From: Brevundimonas sp. UBA986 | Lineage (GTDB): Bacteria > Pseudomonadota > Alphaproteobacteria > Caulobacterales > Caulobacteraceae | Assembly: GCA_002292165.1 (NCBI GenBank) | Contig: DBBK01000103.1 | Span: 956 to 19,217, forward strand | Direction of reading: 5' to 3' | Length of the DNA: 18,262 bases | Shown here: piece by piece, positions 6,942-15,033 of the stretch | How positions within the stretch are numbered: the stretch's first letter is position 1 | Layout of the letters: each line of letters opens with the position of its first letter | Made by a program: the position numbers and the translations under genes | The notes under the pieces: generated by a model | What the model was told of the DNA's origin: nothing | The model's database searches: none | What the model saw: the letters and a program-made list of their open reading frames with translations, nothing else

Positions 6942-9900
6942 TCAGTTCCGGTTCGGCCGACTGTCCGTCCGGCCGCCCGGATTGCGGCTCTGCCGGCGCC
7001 AGCGAATCGACAGGGTGGCGTCGCCCGTGCCCCCGACCTTGGAGCTGACCGCCAGGTTGCGGCGGATCTGCCATTCGACATTGACCGCCGCCCCGCCTTC
7101 GCCGCCGCCGATGATCTCCAGATAGACGTTGTCGGTAATGTAGCGGCCGCCGGCTACCGTCAGGGCCGAAGCCTGCCCGCCGAACGACAGCCGGTCCAGC
7201 CCGGCCAGCTCGCGCAGGTTGCCGACCACATCGAAGCCGCCGCCGCCCGCGAGCGAGGCGACCCCCGAGGCCAGCTGGGCCGCCTCGAACGGCGACAGCT
7301 GCGAGGCCGAGCGGCCGAACAGCACCTGGGACAGGATTTCGTCCTGGGGCAGGGCGGGGGTGGAGGTCAGTTCGATCTTGGGCGTGTCCGCCGTGCCCGT
7401 GACCTTGATCGTCGCCGTCAGGGTCGGGTCGTCCCGCGTCGCCGACAGGTTCAGTCGGATCAGCTTGGGATCGGTCGACAGGGCCACCGTGCCCTGATCG
7501 TCGAATACGAACCGCTTGCCCGCGAACTCATAGTCGCCGCGCACGACGTTGGCGTTCCCGGTCAGGACCGGTTGGGCGATGGTGCCCGTGACCTGGGCGT
7601 TGACGCGCATCTCGACGTTCAGCCCCCGGCCGACCACGCGGATATCGCCGCCCGGTGAGGTCAGCCGGATGTTCAGCCCGAACTGCGGACCACGCTGTTT
7701 GGCCGTATCCGCTTCGGGCGGATCGCCGCCGGGCCGGTTGATCTCGACCACATCCATGCCGACCACGCCGTTCACCCCCGGCGGATTGGCCTCGATCTTC
7801 GCATCGTCGACAGCGATCTGGCCGGTCAGGGTGATGTTGCCGTCGGCGCCGCGCACCACGGTGATCGGGCCGGAGGCATGGGCCTCGGCGATGTCGTTGT
7901 CGATGATCTTGAATTTCGTCAGGGCCAGTTCGAAGCTGGAGCCCGAGCCCTCGCGCAGCCCGATGCGGCCGTCGCCGGTGACGGTGCCCTTGTCGCCGTC
8001 GTTGGCGCTGAAGGTCTCGATCAGGGCGGTGGTGTCGTCGAAGCGGCTCGCCATGGTCAGGGCGTTCAGCCTCAGGCCCGTGGCGTTGTCGCGGAAGGCG
8101 CCCTCCTTGACATCCAGCCGGCCGTTGATGCGCGGCTCGGCGATGGTGCCGGCGATGGTCGCATTGCCGTTGACCTGACCGGCCAGGGAGCGTTCGCCGC
8201 CCAGGAACAGGTCCCAGATCGGCTGGATCTGGCCCTGGATCGACACCGTGCCCGACATCGGGCGGGTCCGCACCACAGCCAGTCTCAGCGGCGCGGCTGA
8301 GGCCTCGACCGGCAGGGTCAGGTCGACATTGGCCCGCACCTCGGTGTCGTCATTGGCGGCGGCGACCACGTGCAGGACATCGTTGTTCAGGGTGGCGTTC
8401 AGCGTTCCGTCCACGGCCAGGCCGCGCGGGGCGTCGACGCTGCGGATCTGCTTCAGGGTCACATTGGCCGTGCCGTCCAGATTGTCGCCGGCGCCGCGCA
8501 GCGAGACCTTGCCGGTGATCTGACCGCGCAGGTCGGAGACCAGCGAGCCCAGCTCGACGGCGCTGAGATCGGCCTCGATCACCGCCGCGTTGGAATCCTG
8601 ACGCAGCTCGCCCAGCAGGACGCCGCCGCCGACGTTCAGGTCGACGCGCGCCACCTTGCCGTCTCCGGCCAGGGCGATGACCGCCGGATTGCGGGTTGTG
8701 AAGCTGATCTCGCGCACCCGGCCGCCGCCCCTCAGGGTGACGCTCTGGTCCGAGTTGTTGGGGCGGGAATAGACGCCGGAGCCGTTGAACTGGATCGGCA
8801 CGTCGCCGCCGACGTCCAGCGCCAGGGTGAAGGGCAGGCGGGACAGGGTTCCGTGACCCTTCAGATCCAGACTGCGGATCGTATAGGTCGAGCCCGTCAG
8901 GCGGGCGTTCTTGGCTGTGACATCGAGGATGGCCGTGTCGTCTCCACTGCCTTCGGTCAGGCGCACGCGGCCCTCGGCGCTGCCCGAGGCGATGAAGGCG
9001 CCGGGCCGGGCGCTGAAGGTCAGGTCGGCGCTGGACGGAATGCTGTCGGACAGGGAGATCGCCCCTTGCGCCTTCACCCCGCCCGCATCGACATCGACGT
9101 CGGTCAGGCGGATGGCCTTGGCGCCCAGGAAGAAGCTGCCCGATGCGGCGGCGGGGCCGTAGTTGGAGGCGCTGGTGATCGTCACCCGGCCGTCGGAGGC
9201 ATCCAGGCCTTTCCGGAAGCTCAGGATCAGCTGGGTCTGGGTCAGTTTCAGCGGCCCGGCGTCGACCTTGTCGAAGCCCGCCGTCAGATCCACGCGCGGT
9301 TGGGCCAGGGTGCCGGTCAAGGCGCCGTTGCCGACCATGGCGCCGTCGATGGCCACTGGCCCGACGCCGAACGGCCCACGGGCGTTCCAGTTGAGCGCCA
9401 GCCTCAGCGTGCCGTCGAAGCCCATCAGGCCCCGGGCCGCGGCCTCGCCCATGGTCCCGGTGACCAGCAGCTTGTCGACCGTCAGCTCATGCTCCATCCG
9501 CCCGTCGAACTGGACGCGCGGGGTCGGACCCAGCAAGCGATCGAGTTCGGCGAGGCCCGTCAGCACCTTCACCCCGCGCCCGTCGAAGCCCAGCCGCCAA
9601 GGCTGGCCCGAACGGTTGGAGGCGGTGATGGTCCCGGCCAGCTGGCCGCTGGCGCCCTTCTGCACCCGGCCGATGTCGGTGATCCGCGCCGAGCCCCGGA
9701 AGCCCAGGCCGCCGGTCAGGTTGCGCGAGCCTGTGCCGTTCACAAGCAATCCCTGACCGACCAGATTGAGTTTCTCGAACAGGATGGCGCCGTCCTTCAT
9801 CCGCGCCGCCTCGACCTTCAGGTGCGGGGTCGCGCCGAACAGGGCGCCGATGACGCCCTCGGTGGAGCCGCCGTTGGTGACCAGGTCGCTGTCCAGATCC

Positions 9901-11177
9901 ATCCGGCCGTTCTTGACCTGGATGTTCAGGGGGCCGGTCATCCGCGTCGCCTTGTAGCTGGCGATGTCGGCGGCCAGCATGGTGGCGCGGCCGGTCAGGG
10001 TCCAGGTCGCCGCGTCGCCGCGGAAGACGCCGCTCCAGGCCGTGCGCCCGCCCAGGGTCAGGCCCAGCAACCGGGTCAGGGAGCCGGTCTCGACCTCCAG
10101 CTGGACCCCGTCGGGCGCGGACCGGTCCGACATCCGGATCAGGCCCCGGGCGTTGGAGTTGAAGTTCTCGGAGATGAAGCGCCAGCCGACGCCCTGATAG
10201 CCCTTGCGGGTCGCGTCCGGCACGGCGGCGAAGCCGAAGCGGGCGGTGCGGCCGATCCGGCGCACGAAGGGCTCCAGCAGGTCCGAGCCGCTGAAGTCGG
10301 CGAAGCCCGAAATCCGGGCGCCCGCCTTGCCGTAGTGGCCCTTGACCACCAGAGGAACGAACTGGCCGGTCTTCACCGTCGCGTCGACGATCTCGCCGTT
10401 GATGATCGCGACGGCCGAGAAGGGCTGGTCGGGCGAATAACCCAGCGAGCCGGCGATGGGGCCTCCTTGAGCCTCATTGGCGCGCAGGTTCAGGCGCAGG
10501 TCCTCAGGCTTGCCGCCGAAGGTCGCGGTCATGCGTAGATAGTCGCCCGGCCGGTTCAGGCTGTAGGCGTTGACCTCGGCGTCCTTGTTCCCGAAGCGCG
10601 GGATCTTGGCCGAGCCCGTCAGCCGCCACTTGCCGTATTCCTTGGAGAAGCCCTCCAGCAGTTCGATATTGGCGGCGAACCGGTCGATGTCGACGCTGAT
10701 CGGCATGGGCTGGGACGGCTTGCCGTCCGGCGGATCGATCTCGGGGCGACGGATCAGGGTGATCCTGTCGGCGCTGATCTCATCGGCATGGAAACGGCGC
10801 GTCAGCAGCGGCAGATAGGACCAGTCGACGCGCACGTTGCGGGCCTCCAGCCAGACGCCCTTCTTGTCGGTGATGGTGACCCGGTCCAGGGTGAAGTCGT
10901 TGAACAGGTCGCCCTTCAGCCCCTCGACATTGATGCGGCCATAGCGGCTGATCTTGGTCCCGGCGACGAAACTGGTCACCAGTCCGCGCCCCGAGTCCGA
11001 CAGCAGATACATCCGCCCGCCGATCAGGCCGAGCAGCAGGATGACCACCAGCGACGCCGTCACGATCCCGGCGACGAAGGCCGCCAGTTGCAGCCGGGTG
11101 CGCTTGCGCACCTCATGCTTGGCCGGGGTGTCCGGATCGGCCTTGAAGGCCTCGACGATGTCGGGTTCCTCGGTCAA
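6942..11177 (-). CDS. tamB: Translocation and assembly module inner-membrane protein TamB
   Basis: TamB spans the periplasm as a long beta-taco, anchored in the inner membrane. It works with TamA in outer-membrane protein insertion and probably in phospholipid transport. The 1411-residue product has a cytoplasmic N-tail, one membrane helix at about residues 28-52 (QLAAFVAGIVTASLVVILLL), then over 1200 residues of repeating beta-strand sequence (VDGTL, VRGDYEFAGKR, GNANV type units). The C-terminal TamB (DUF490) domain carries LPQDEILSQVLFGRS and a closing IRRNLAVSSKVGGTGDATLSIRW. A ~14-residue arginine/asparagine tail follows the usual end. The start is TTG (11177-11175), overlapping the tamA stop (TTGA). 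Its place right after tamA makes the call firm. Confidence 0.94.
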   Translation of the reverse strand: MTEEPDIVEAFKADPDTPAKHEVRKRTRLQLAAFVAGIVTASLVVILLLGLIGGRMYLLSDSGRGLVTSFVAGTKISRYGRINVEGLKGDLFNDFTLDRVTITDKKGVWLEARNVRVDWSYLPLLTRRFHADEISADRITLIRRPEIDPPDGKPSQPMPISVDIDRFAANIELLEGFSKEYGKWRLTGSAKIPRFGNKDAEVNAYSLNRPGDYLRMTATFGGKPEDLRLNLRANEAQGGPIAGSLGYSPDQPFSAVAIINGEIVDATVKTGQFVPLVVKGHYGKAGARISGFADFSGSDLLEPFVRRIGRTARFGFAAVPDATRKGYQGVGWRFISENFNSNARGLIRMSDRSAPDGVQLEVETGSLTRLLGLTLGGRTAWSGVFRGDAATWTLTGRATMLAADIASYKATRMTGPLNIQVKNGRMDLDSDLVTNGGSTEGVIGALFGATPHLKVEAARMKDGAILFEKLNLVGQGLLVNGTGSRNLTGGLGFRGSARITDIGRVQKGASGQLAGTITASNRSGQPWRLGFDGRGVKVLTGLAELDRLLGPTPRVQFDGRMEHELTVDKLLVTGTMGEAAARGLMGFDGTLRLALNWNARGPFGVGPVAIDGAMVGNGALTGTLAQPRVDLTAGFDKVDAGPLKLTQTQLILSFRKGLDASDGRVTITSASNYGPAAASGSFFLGAKAIRLTDVDVDAGGVKAQGAISLSDSIPSSADLTFSARPGAFIASGSAEGRVRLTEGSGDDTAILDVTAKNARLTGSTYTIRSLDLKGHGTLSRLPFTLALDVGGDVPIQFNGSGVYSRPNNSDQSVTLRGGGRVREISFTTRNPAVIALAGDGKVARVDLNVGGGVLLGELRQDSNAAVIEADLSAVELGSLVSDLRGQITGKVSLRGAGDNLDGTANVTLKQIRSVDAPRGLAVDGTLNATLNNDVLHVVAAANDDTEVRANVDLTLPVEASAAPLRLAVVRTRPMSGTVSIQGQIQPIWDLFLGGERSLAGQVNGNATIAGTIAEPRINGRLDVKEGAFRDNATGLRLNALTMASRFDDTTALIETFSANDGDKGTVTGDGRIGLREGSGSSFELALTKFKIIDNDIAEAHASGPITVVRGADGNITLTGQIAVDDAKIEANPPGVNGVVGMDVVEINRPGGDPPEADTAKQRGPQFGLNIRLTSPGGDIRVVGRGLNVEMRVNAQVTGTIAQPVLTGNANVVRGDYEFAGKRFVFDDQGTVALSTDPKLIRLNLSATRDDPTLTATIKVTGTADTPKIELTSTPALPQDEILSQVLFGRSASQLSPFEAAQLASGVASLAGGGGFDVVGNLRELAGLDRLSFGGQASALTVAGGRYITDNVYLEIIGGGEGGAAVNVEWQIRRNLAVSSKVGGTGDATLSIRWRRQSRNPGGRTDSRPNRN

Positions 11178-13033
11178 AACGCCTGACCGATGCTGATGTA
11201 GATCTGGAAGTTGCTGTCGCCCTCACGCGGGGACAGGGGGAAGGCGAGGTCTGCGCGGACCGGGCCGAACGGCAGTTTGAACCGCGCCCCGACGCCCGCG
11301 CCATAGCGCATATTGGTCAGGTTGGGCGTCTCCTGGAAGCCGACGGCGCCGGCGTCGAGGAAGGCCACCGCCTGCCAGCTCTCGCCGATGTCGCGCCGCA
11401 CCTCGATAGAGCCCTCGAACAGCGACAGGCCGCCGCGCGGGGTGTTGTCGGGCAGGCGCGGGTTGACGCCCTGGTACTCATAGCCGCGCACCGAGCCGCC
11501 GCCGCCCGAGTAGAACAGACGGTCCGACGGCACCGTCAGCTCCTGACCGCCCAGGATCGAGCCGATACGGACCCGTCCGGCCAGAACCGTGTGGGCGTTC
11601 TTCTCGACCGGGACATACATCGTCCCCTGCATCTCGGTGCGCAGGAACAGCACCGTGTCCTCGCCCGCCACCGCCGTCGGCTGGACGTTCAGGGTGACGC
11701 GATATCCCTGCGTCGGGTTCAGCGGATTGTTCGACTGGTCCAGATAGGCGCTGGCCCGGCCCGTCAGGATCGCCAGGTCGCGGTCGAAGCTCAGCGGCGC
11801 CTGGGTGATCGGGTCGTAGCGGTTTTCGAAGTACCGGCCCGCGTCCAGACCGACGCCGTAGCTGTAGTATGACGTTCGGCCGATGCGCTGCTGCAGGTCC
11901 GCCGCCGTCGCCAGGGCGGTGCGGCGGTAGGCGTTGGTGTCTTCGTTGACCGCGGCGACGGACAGCTTCAGCGTCTGCCCCGGATGGCGCCAGTGGGGCA
12001 GGGACAGGTCGACGCCCAGCCGGCTGTCGATGTTGGCGGCCCGCGCCTGGAATTTGATCGTGTCGGCGCGGTTGTAGTGGTTGAACCAGGTCCAGATCAG
12101 ATCGACGCCGGAGCCTTCGGCGGTCGAGAAGCTGGCGCCGGCCTCCAGGGTGCGGCGCGGCCGGTCGTTCAGGCTGACGATCACCGGACGGTGGCCGTCG
12201 GCGTTGATCTGGTCGGCCGGGGCCAGGGCCACGCCGACGCCGTCATAGACGCCGGTGTCCAGCAGGCGCCGCTCCAGCTCGGCGACCTGATCCGGATCGA
12301 AGACGTCGCCCTCCTTCCAGGGGGCCAGGCCCGCGACCCAGTTCGGATTGGTCGAGCCCTCGGTGTCCAGCTTGACCCCGTCCAGCCGAACAAGATCGCC
12401 CGAGACGATGTTGTAGGTCGGCTGCACCGTGAAGGTCGCATGATCGACCACGACGCGGCGCGGCTGGGTCTTGGCGTCGGCATAGCCCCGGCGGGTCAGG
12501 CCGGCGACGATGCGGCCCTCGGCGGCGATGACGTCCACGGCGCGGCCCGGCTCGCCGACCGTCAGGCCCATCTCGTCCGAGACGGCGCTCTCGACGGCCG
12601 GTGTCGGCGCCGGGGCGGCCCAGGCGATCATCGGGCCGCTGATCAGGAAACGCGGGCCGGGGATGACGTTGATCGCGGCGATGGGGTTGTCCTCGCCCTC
12701 GACCACATCCTCGACCGTCGCCTGATAATAGCCTTCGGAGCGCAGCAGGGCCTGGGCCAGCTCAACCGACGACCGGGCCCGGCGCCGGGCCTCGAAACGG
12801 TTGGCGGGCGCGTCGTTGACGTCGCCCACGGCGCGGACCAGCTGGGCCCGCAGCGCGCTGTCGATCTCGCCGCGAATCTGGGCCTTGGGTTCGGCGAGGG
12901 CAGGGGAGGTCAGGCCGGCGACGAGGCCAGAGGCGAGGACGGCGCCGATGAACGCGAGCCGCACGGCTTCAGTCCGGAACGGGCCCTTCCGACACCGGGG
13001 TCGGTCGGCCGGCTGGAGAGGCCGTGGAATCAA
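11174..13033 (-). CDS. tamA: Outer-membrane Omp85-family protein TamA (BamA-like)
   Basis: TamA is an outer-membrane 16-strand beta-barrel with periplasmic POTRA domains that pairs with TamB. A signal peptide (VRLAFIGAVLASGLVAGLTSPALA) is followed by POTRA-like repeats up to about residue 270 (for example EVGVxLDTEGSTNP-type strands and GDVFDPDQVAELERRLLDTG). The barrel carries the hallmark VRGYEYQG segment (family motif VRGY/F) after DRLFYSGGGGS, and the chain ends in phenylalanine (ISIGQAF) as outer-membrane proteins do. The longest frame starts at TTG 13033. A GTG at 12964 would put the signal peptide directly at the N-terminus and is a good alternative start. Translation is coupled to tamB by a 4-bp overlap. 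Confidence 0.93.
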   Translation of the reverse strand: MIPRPLQPADRPRCRKGPFRTEAVRLAFIGAVLASGLVAGLTSPALAEPKAQIRGEIDSALRAQLVRAVGDVNDAPANRFEARRRARSSVELAQALLRSEGYYQATVEDVVEGEDNPIAAINVIPGPRFLISGPMIAWAAPAPTPAVESAVSDEMGLTVGEPGRAVDVIAAEGRIVAGLTRRGYADAKTQPRRVVVDHATFTVQPTYNIVSGDLVRLDGVKLDTEGSTNPNWVAGLAPWKEGDVFDPDQVAELERRLLDTGVYDGVGVALAPADQINADGHRPVIVSLNDRPRRTLEAGASFSTAEGSGVDLIWTWFNHYNRADTIKFQARAANIDSRLGVDLSLPHWRHPGQTLKLSVAAVNEDTNAYRRTALATAADLQQRIGRTSYYSYGVGLDAGRYFENRYDPITQAPLSFDRDLAILTGRASAYLDQSNNPLNPTQGYRVTLNVQPTAVAGEDTVLFLRTEMQGTMYVPVEKNAHTVLAGRVRIGSILGGQELTVPSDRLFYSGGGGSVRGYEYQGVNPRLPDNTPRGGLSLFEGSIEVRRDIGESWQAVAFLDAGAVGFQETPNLTNMRYGAGVGARFKLPFGPVRADLAFPLSPREGDSNFQIYISIGQAF

Positions 13034-13109
13034 ACTGGAGCCTTCGTCTGCCTGAAGCTCGCCCCCGGGATGCGAAGATCACCCCCTGATGGCGAGCATG
13101 TGGCGCGGA

Positions 13110-13367
13110 TCAGTAGAACAGGGTTTCGCTTTCCGGCTTCACCGTCTCTTCGGACGGGCGCTGGTCGGGCGGCAGGGTTCCGTCGGTCGGCGGCGGAGGC
13201 GTGGGGACGGTGTCCGAAGCCGGCGCCGTATGATCGGGAGCGGCCGGAGCGGCCGGAACCGGCTCGGGCGGCGGCGGGGCGGTTTCGGTCTGGGGCTGAC
13301 GATAGTCGTCGCAGCTGGCCAGAGCCGCCGCGCCACAGATGGCCATCGCCAGAATCAGTCGTTTCAT
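13110..13367 (-). CDS. Small proline-rich lipoprotein
   Basis: An 85-residue product from ATG 13367-13365, chosen because a strong GGGGAGGA site lies 5 nt upstream and because it opens directly with a lipoprotein signal: MKRLILAMAICGAAALASC, lipobox LASC with lipidated Cys19. The mature part is low complexity, rich in Pro, Ala, Thr and Glu (ETAPPPPEPVPAAPAAP and similar), ending in ESETLFY. No enzymatic domain is present. A proline-rich periplasmic spacer or tether is plausible but unproven. It lies 76 bp upstream of tamA on the same strand and could share its transcript. The frame is open further upstream to 13442, but the signal peptide argues against the longer start. Confidence 0.78.
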   Translation of the reverse strand: MKRLILAMAICGAAALASCDDYRQPQTETAPPPPEPVPAAPAAPDHTAPASDTVPTPPPPTDGTLPPDQRPSEETVKPESETLFY

Positions 13368-13563
13368 CGCCGTCCTCCCCCGTCCGGCGAAAACGCGCCC
13401 CGGACAGACCCGTTCCATATCGCTCATCCGGCCCCCGGTCACCCCTGCCGTGGCGATTCCATGCGCCTGTTCTGCGACTTTCGGATCATTTCCTGCGTTG
13501 GAGATGCGATCACGGGCTTGACCCGAATGGCGCGATGCAACAGAAGGCCCCCCACCCCACGGC
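13368..13563. other. Non-coding spacer between the lipoprotein gene and tRNA-Lys
   Basis: No coding region on either strand is convincing here. It should hold the leftward promoter of the lipoprotein gene and the rightward promoter of the tRNA gene. For the latter, TTGACC at 13518-13523 is a fair -35 box, about 40 bp upstream of the tRNA 5' end, but the matching -10 region (around 13540) is weak. Confidence 0.4.
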
Positions 13564-13608
13564 GCGTCCTTAGCTCAGTTGGTTAGAGCATCTGACTTTT
13601 AATCAGGT
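13564..13608 (+). tRNA. tRNA-Lys (anticodon TTT), 5' half only
   Basis: The sequence matches the first part of a bacterial tRNA-Lys. It has the acceptor strand GCGTCCT (13564-13570), D-arm TAGCTCAGTTGGTTAGAGC, then the anticodon arm TCTGA / CTTTTAA / TCAGG with anticodon TTT at 13598-13600. The anticodon stem pairs fully, with one T-G closing pair. After 13608 nothing fits a variable loop, T-arm or the expected acceptor complement AGGACGC, and none occurs in the next few hundred bases. The gene is therefore interrupted just 3' of the anticodon arm, a recognised integration point for phage and island integrases. Its 3' half should lie at the far end of the inserted element. As it stands this locus cannot give a mature tRNA. 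Confidence 0.85.
13591..13608 (+). other. Probable attachment-site core (attL/attR) in the tRNA-Lys anticodon arm
   Basis: Host tRNA similarity ends within or just after this anticodon stem-loop, and sequence of phage character begins. The arm is itself an imperfect inverted repeat around a 7-base loop, the kind of symmetry tyrosine recombinases use. The exact core cannot be fixed without the other end of the element. No integrase gene is in the window. Confidence 0.5.
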
Positions 13609-13616
13609 CTTGTTGT

Positions 13617-13638
13617 TGTAATTTCTAGGCAAATTACA
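13617..13638. repeat. Perfect 8-6-8 inverted repeat beside the tRNA break
   Basis: TGTAATTT (13617-13624), spacer CTAGGC, AAATTACA (13631-13638): a perfect AT-rich inverted repeat in otherwise GC-rich DNA, starting 8 nt after the end of tRNA similarity. Its size and 6-bp spacer resemble paired binding half-sites of a tyrosine recombinase. A regulator operator or a small terminator stem are alternatives, though no T-run follows. Confidence 0.6.
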
Positions 13639-13746
13639 CAAACCGCGCGTTTTTCCACATGAATGAATTCAATCGGTTGGCGGAAGCGGGCAAACCGAAA
13701 TAGGCTGTTTTTCTCCCGGTCGGCGGCACTGACTGGAGCGACGATC

Positions 13747-13968
13747 ATGGTCAAGATGAGGTACCTGGGGCCGGGCCACCAGTGCCGGATGAAGCTGAAG
13801 CGGGCCTACGTCGATCTCAGGGATGAGGCTGATAGCTGTCAGCCGCTCGGGCCGCAGTACAACACCATCATCGGCCTGATGCGTCAGATCGACCAAACGC
13901 ACCGGGATCTGTTCGGAGCGCCCGTCGCTTCCCCGGCGCCGGCTCATACGGCTGGGGAGGGATCCTGA
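13747..13968 (+). CDS. Small phage protein, unknown function
   Basis: A 73-residue frame starting at ATG 13747, with GGAG at 13735-13738 (8 nt spacing). The product MVKMRYLGPGHQCRMKLKRA is basic at its start and contains a helical middle (NTIIGLMRQIDQTHRDLF) and an alanine/proline-rich tail. An in-frame ATG at 13663 would add 28 residues but lacks a good ribosome site. It reads away from the tRNA, opposite to the lysis genes, with which it converges across a terminator. No family is recognised; it could be a small accessory or regulatory phage gene. The coding call rests on the ribosome site and plausible composition only. Confidence 0.5.
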   Translation: MVKMRYLGPGHQCRMKLKRAYVDLRDEADSCQPLGPQYNTIIGLMRQIDQTHRDLFGAPVASPAPAHTAGEGS

Positions 13969-13973
13969 AACGC

Positions 13974-14003
13974 AAAAGGCCCCGCCACCGAAGTGACGAG
14001 GCC
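13974..14003 (-). terminator. Rho-independent terminator of the lysis/tail block
   Basis: A stem of GGCC, CG and CAC steps (13978-13988) pairs with GTG, CG and GGCC (13993-14003) around a CGAA tetraloop, with two A-C mismatches. On the minus strand it is followed by a run of four T (complement of AAAA at 13974-13977). It lies 27 bp past the last minus-strand gene and faces that operon. Confidence 0.75.
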
Positions 14004-14029
14004 CACTGGTTGCATTTTCTGCAAAGAGG

Positions 14030-14245
14030 TCAGCTGCCGTTCAGAGCGGTTTCTGCCTCCTTCAGCCCCCCGATCCACCGCTCGACATCCTCCACCAGCG
14101 TGAAGGCCAGATCGATCGGTCCCCGGATGGCCAGCGGGATCATGTTCCAGATCCCTTGCGGAAGGCCGTCACGAGCCTGACGGGCTTGGTTCAGCGCCAC
14201 CATCAGCGGGGCGATCTTGGCGTCCAGCTCCAGGATGAGGCTCAT
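14030..14245 (-). CDS. Small phage protein downstream of the endolysin, unknown function
   Basis: A 71-residue protein whose ATG overlaps the endolysin TGA (ATGA, 14242-14245), so it is probably translated by coupling. It is the last gene before the terminator. The sequence (MSLILELDAKIAPLMVALNQ, later LVEDVERWIGGLKEAETALN) predicts mostly amphipathic helix with a hydrophobic central part (GIWNMIPLAIRGPIDLAFTL) that might touch a membrane. It belongs to the lysis cassette by position. No family is recognised. A role as holin partner or lysis regulator is possible but unsupported. Confidence 0.68.
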   Translation of the reverse strand: MSLILELDAKIAPLMVALNQARQARDGLPQGIWNMIPLAIRGPIDLAFTLVEDVERWIGGLKEAETALNGS

Positions 14246-14694
14246 TGGGCGATCCCCGGTGTATAGACGGTGCGGCCATTGACCGAGCGGGCGGTCAGCT
14301 TCTGGCCGCGCTGGCCCGGCCCGAACCCGACGTGGACCCAGTTGCCGAACTCCTCGATGATCTGGTCATAGCCGGTCAGGTGCTTGGCGAGATGGGCCGC
14401 GACCTGTGCCGGCGTTCCGAAGTCAGGGCAGACGAAGTCCACCGCGTGCCCCGTCCTGTGCGCCGAGGTCGCAGAGCCGCCCACCGCCTTGTTCACCGCC
14501 GGGCTGCGATAGCCGGACAGGACACGGATCGGCTCGCCTCCGAGGAGCTCCCGCACCTTCTCCATCCGGTCGGCGGTGAGGATGAGCTGATCGACGATCT
14601 CGGCCGGCGCCACGTTCGGGATGCCCTTGCGTGATGCCGTCGCCGAGAAGGTCATTTCGGCCAGCGTGAAATGAGCGCTCAGGCGCTGGGTCAT
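14242..14694 (-). CDS. M15A-family peptidase, phage endolysin
   Basis: This 150-residue protein is a zinc peptidase of the D-Ala-D-Ala carboxypeptidase / L-Ala-D-Glu endopeptidase type, used by phages to cut peptidoglycan peptides at lysis. The family signature SxHxxGxAxD is present as SAHRTGHAVD (His79, Asp86 as zinc ligands). The third ligand, His120, is in NWVHVGF. The N-terminus (SAHFTLAEMTFSATASRKGI) is the usual start of this family (FTLxEMxxS), and RVLSGYRSPAVNKAVGG precedes the zinc motif. The ATG at 14694 has CCGGAG 7 nt upstream. No signal peptide is visible, so export would need the holin-like protein encoded just upstream. Confidence 0.92.
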   Translation of the reverse strand: MTQRLSAHFTLAEMTFSATASRKGIPNVAPAEIVDQLILTADRMEKVRELLGGEPIRVLSGYRSPAVNKAVGGSATSAHRTGHAVDFVCPDFGTPAQVAAHLAKHLTGYDQIIEEFGNWVHVGFGPGQRGQKLTARSVNGRTVYTPGIAQ

Positions 14695-14718
14695 GGTAGG
14701 CTCCGGATTGCGGGGAGG

Positions 14719-15033
14719 TTAGACGGCAGGCTCTTCGGCCAGCGGAGCAGCAGGGGGCGGCGGTCCGGCGCCTGCGATCTGGGCCAACGCGCCAGTCGCG
14801 GTTTTGCTGGCCTCGGCAGCGGCGTCGGAGACGGCCTTGGAGCCCACGCTGTTGCCCCAGCGGAACGCACCGTAGGCGACAGGGAGGCCCAGAAGGGCGG
14901 TTCCGAGGCTGGCGACGATCGGAGCGACCGCCGGGTCCAACTTGAAGAAGAACAGCCCCGCGAGGATGCCCCCCACCAGCGTCAGGGAATACACGACCAC
15001 GATGGCGTCGAGGGTCTCGTAGTTGCGCTTCAT
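14719..15033 (-). CDS. Holin-like phage membrane protein
   Basis: A 104-residue protein with two hydrophobic segments (about residues 9-30 and 35-58), a short charged N-terminus (MKRNYETLD), and a hydrophilic tail rich in alanine and proline (GAGPPPPAAPLAEEPAV). Size, topology and position directly before the endolysin fit a two-helix holin that would release or activate it at lysis. Holins are too diverse to assign by sequence alone; a structural membrane protein is an alternative. Its ATG overlaps the stop of the coiled-coil gene (ATGA). Confidence 0.68.
   Translation of the reverse strand: MKRNYETLDAIVVVYSLTLVGGILAGLFFFKLDPAVAPIVASLGTALLGLPVAYGAFRWGNSVGSKAVSDAAAEASKTATGALAQIAGAGPPPPAAPLAEEPAV

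Noticed and set aside
8370..10538. 722-codon plus-strand frame opposite tamB
   Set aside because: Antisense shadow of the tamB frame with low-complexity product and no ribosome site or motif. The same holds for the 11984-13573 frame opposite tamA.
13645..13675. Short palindrome around GAATTC after the AT-rich repeat
   Set aside because: An 8-bp palindrome is expected by chance at this length; nothing else supports a function.
13564..14003. Intron in the tRNA-Lys gene explaining the missing 3' half
   Set aside because: No 3' exon (T-arm plus AGGACGC acceptor strand) appears in the following ~400 bases, and no group I intron core was seen.
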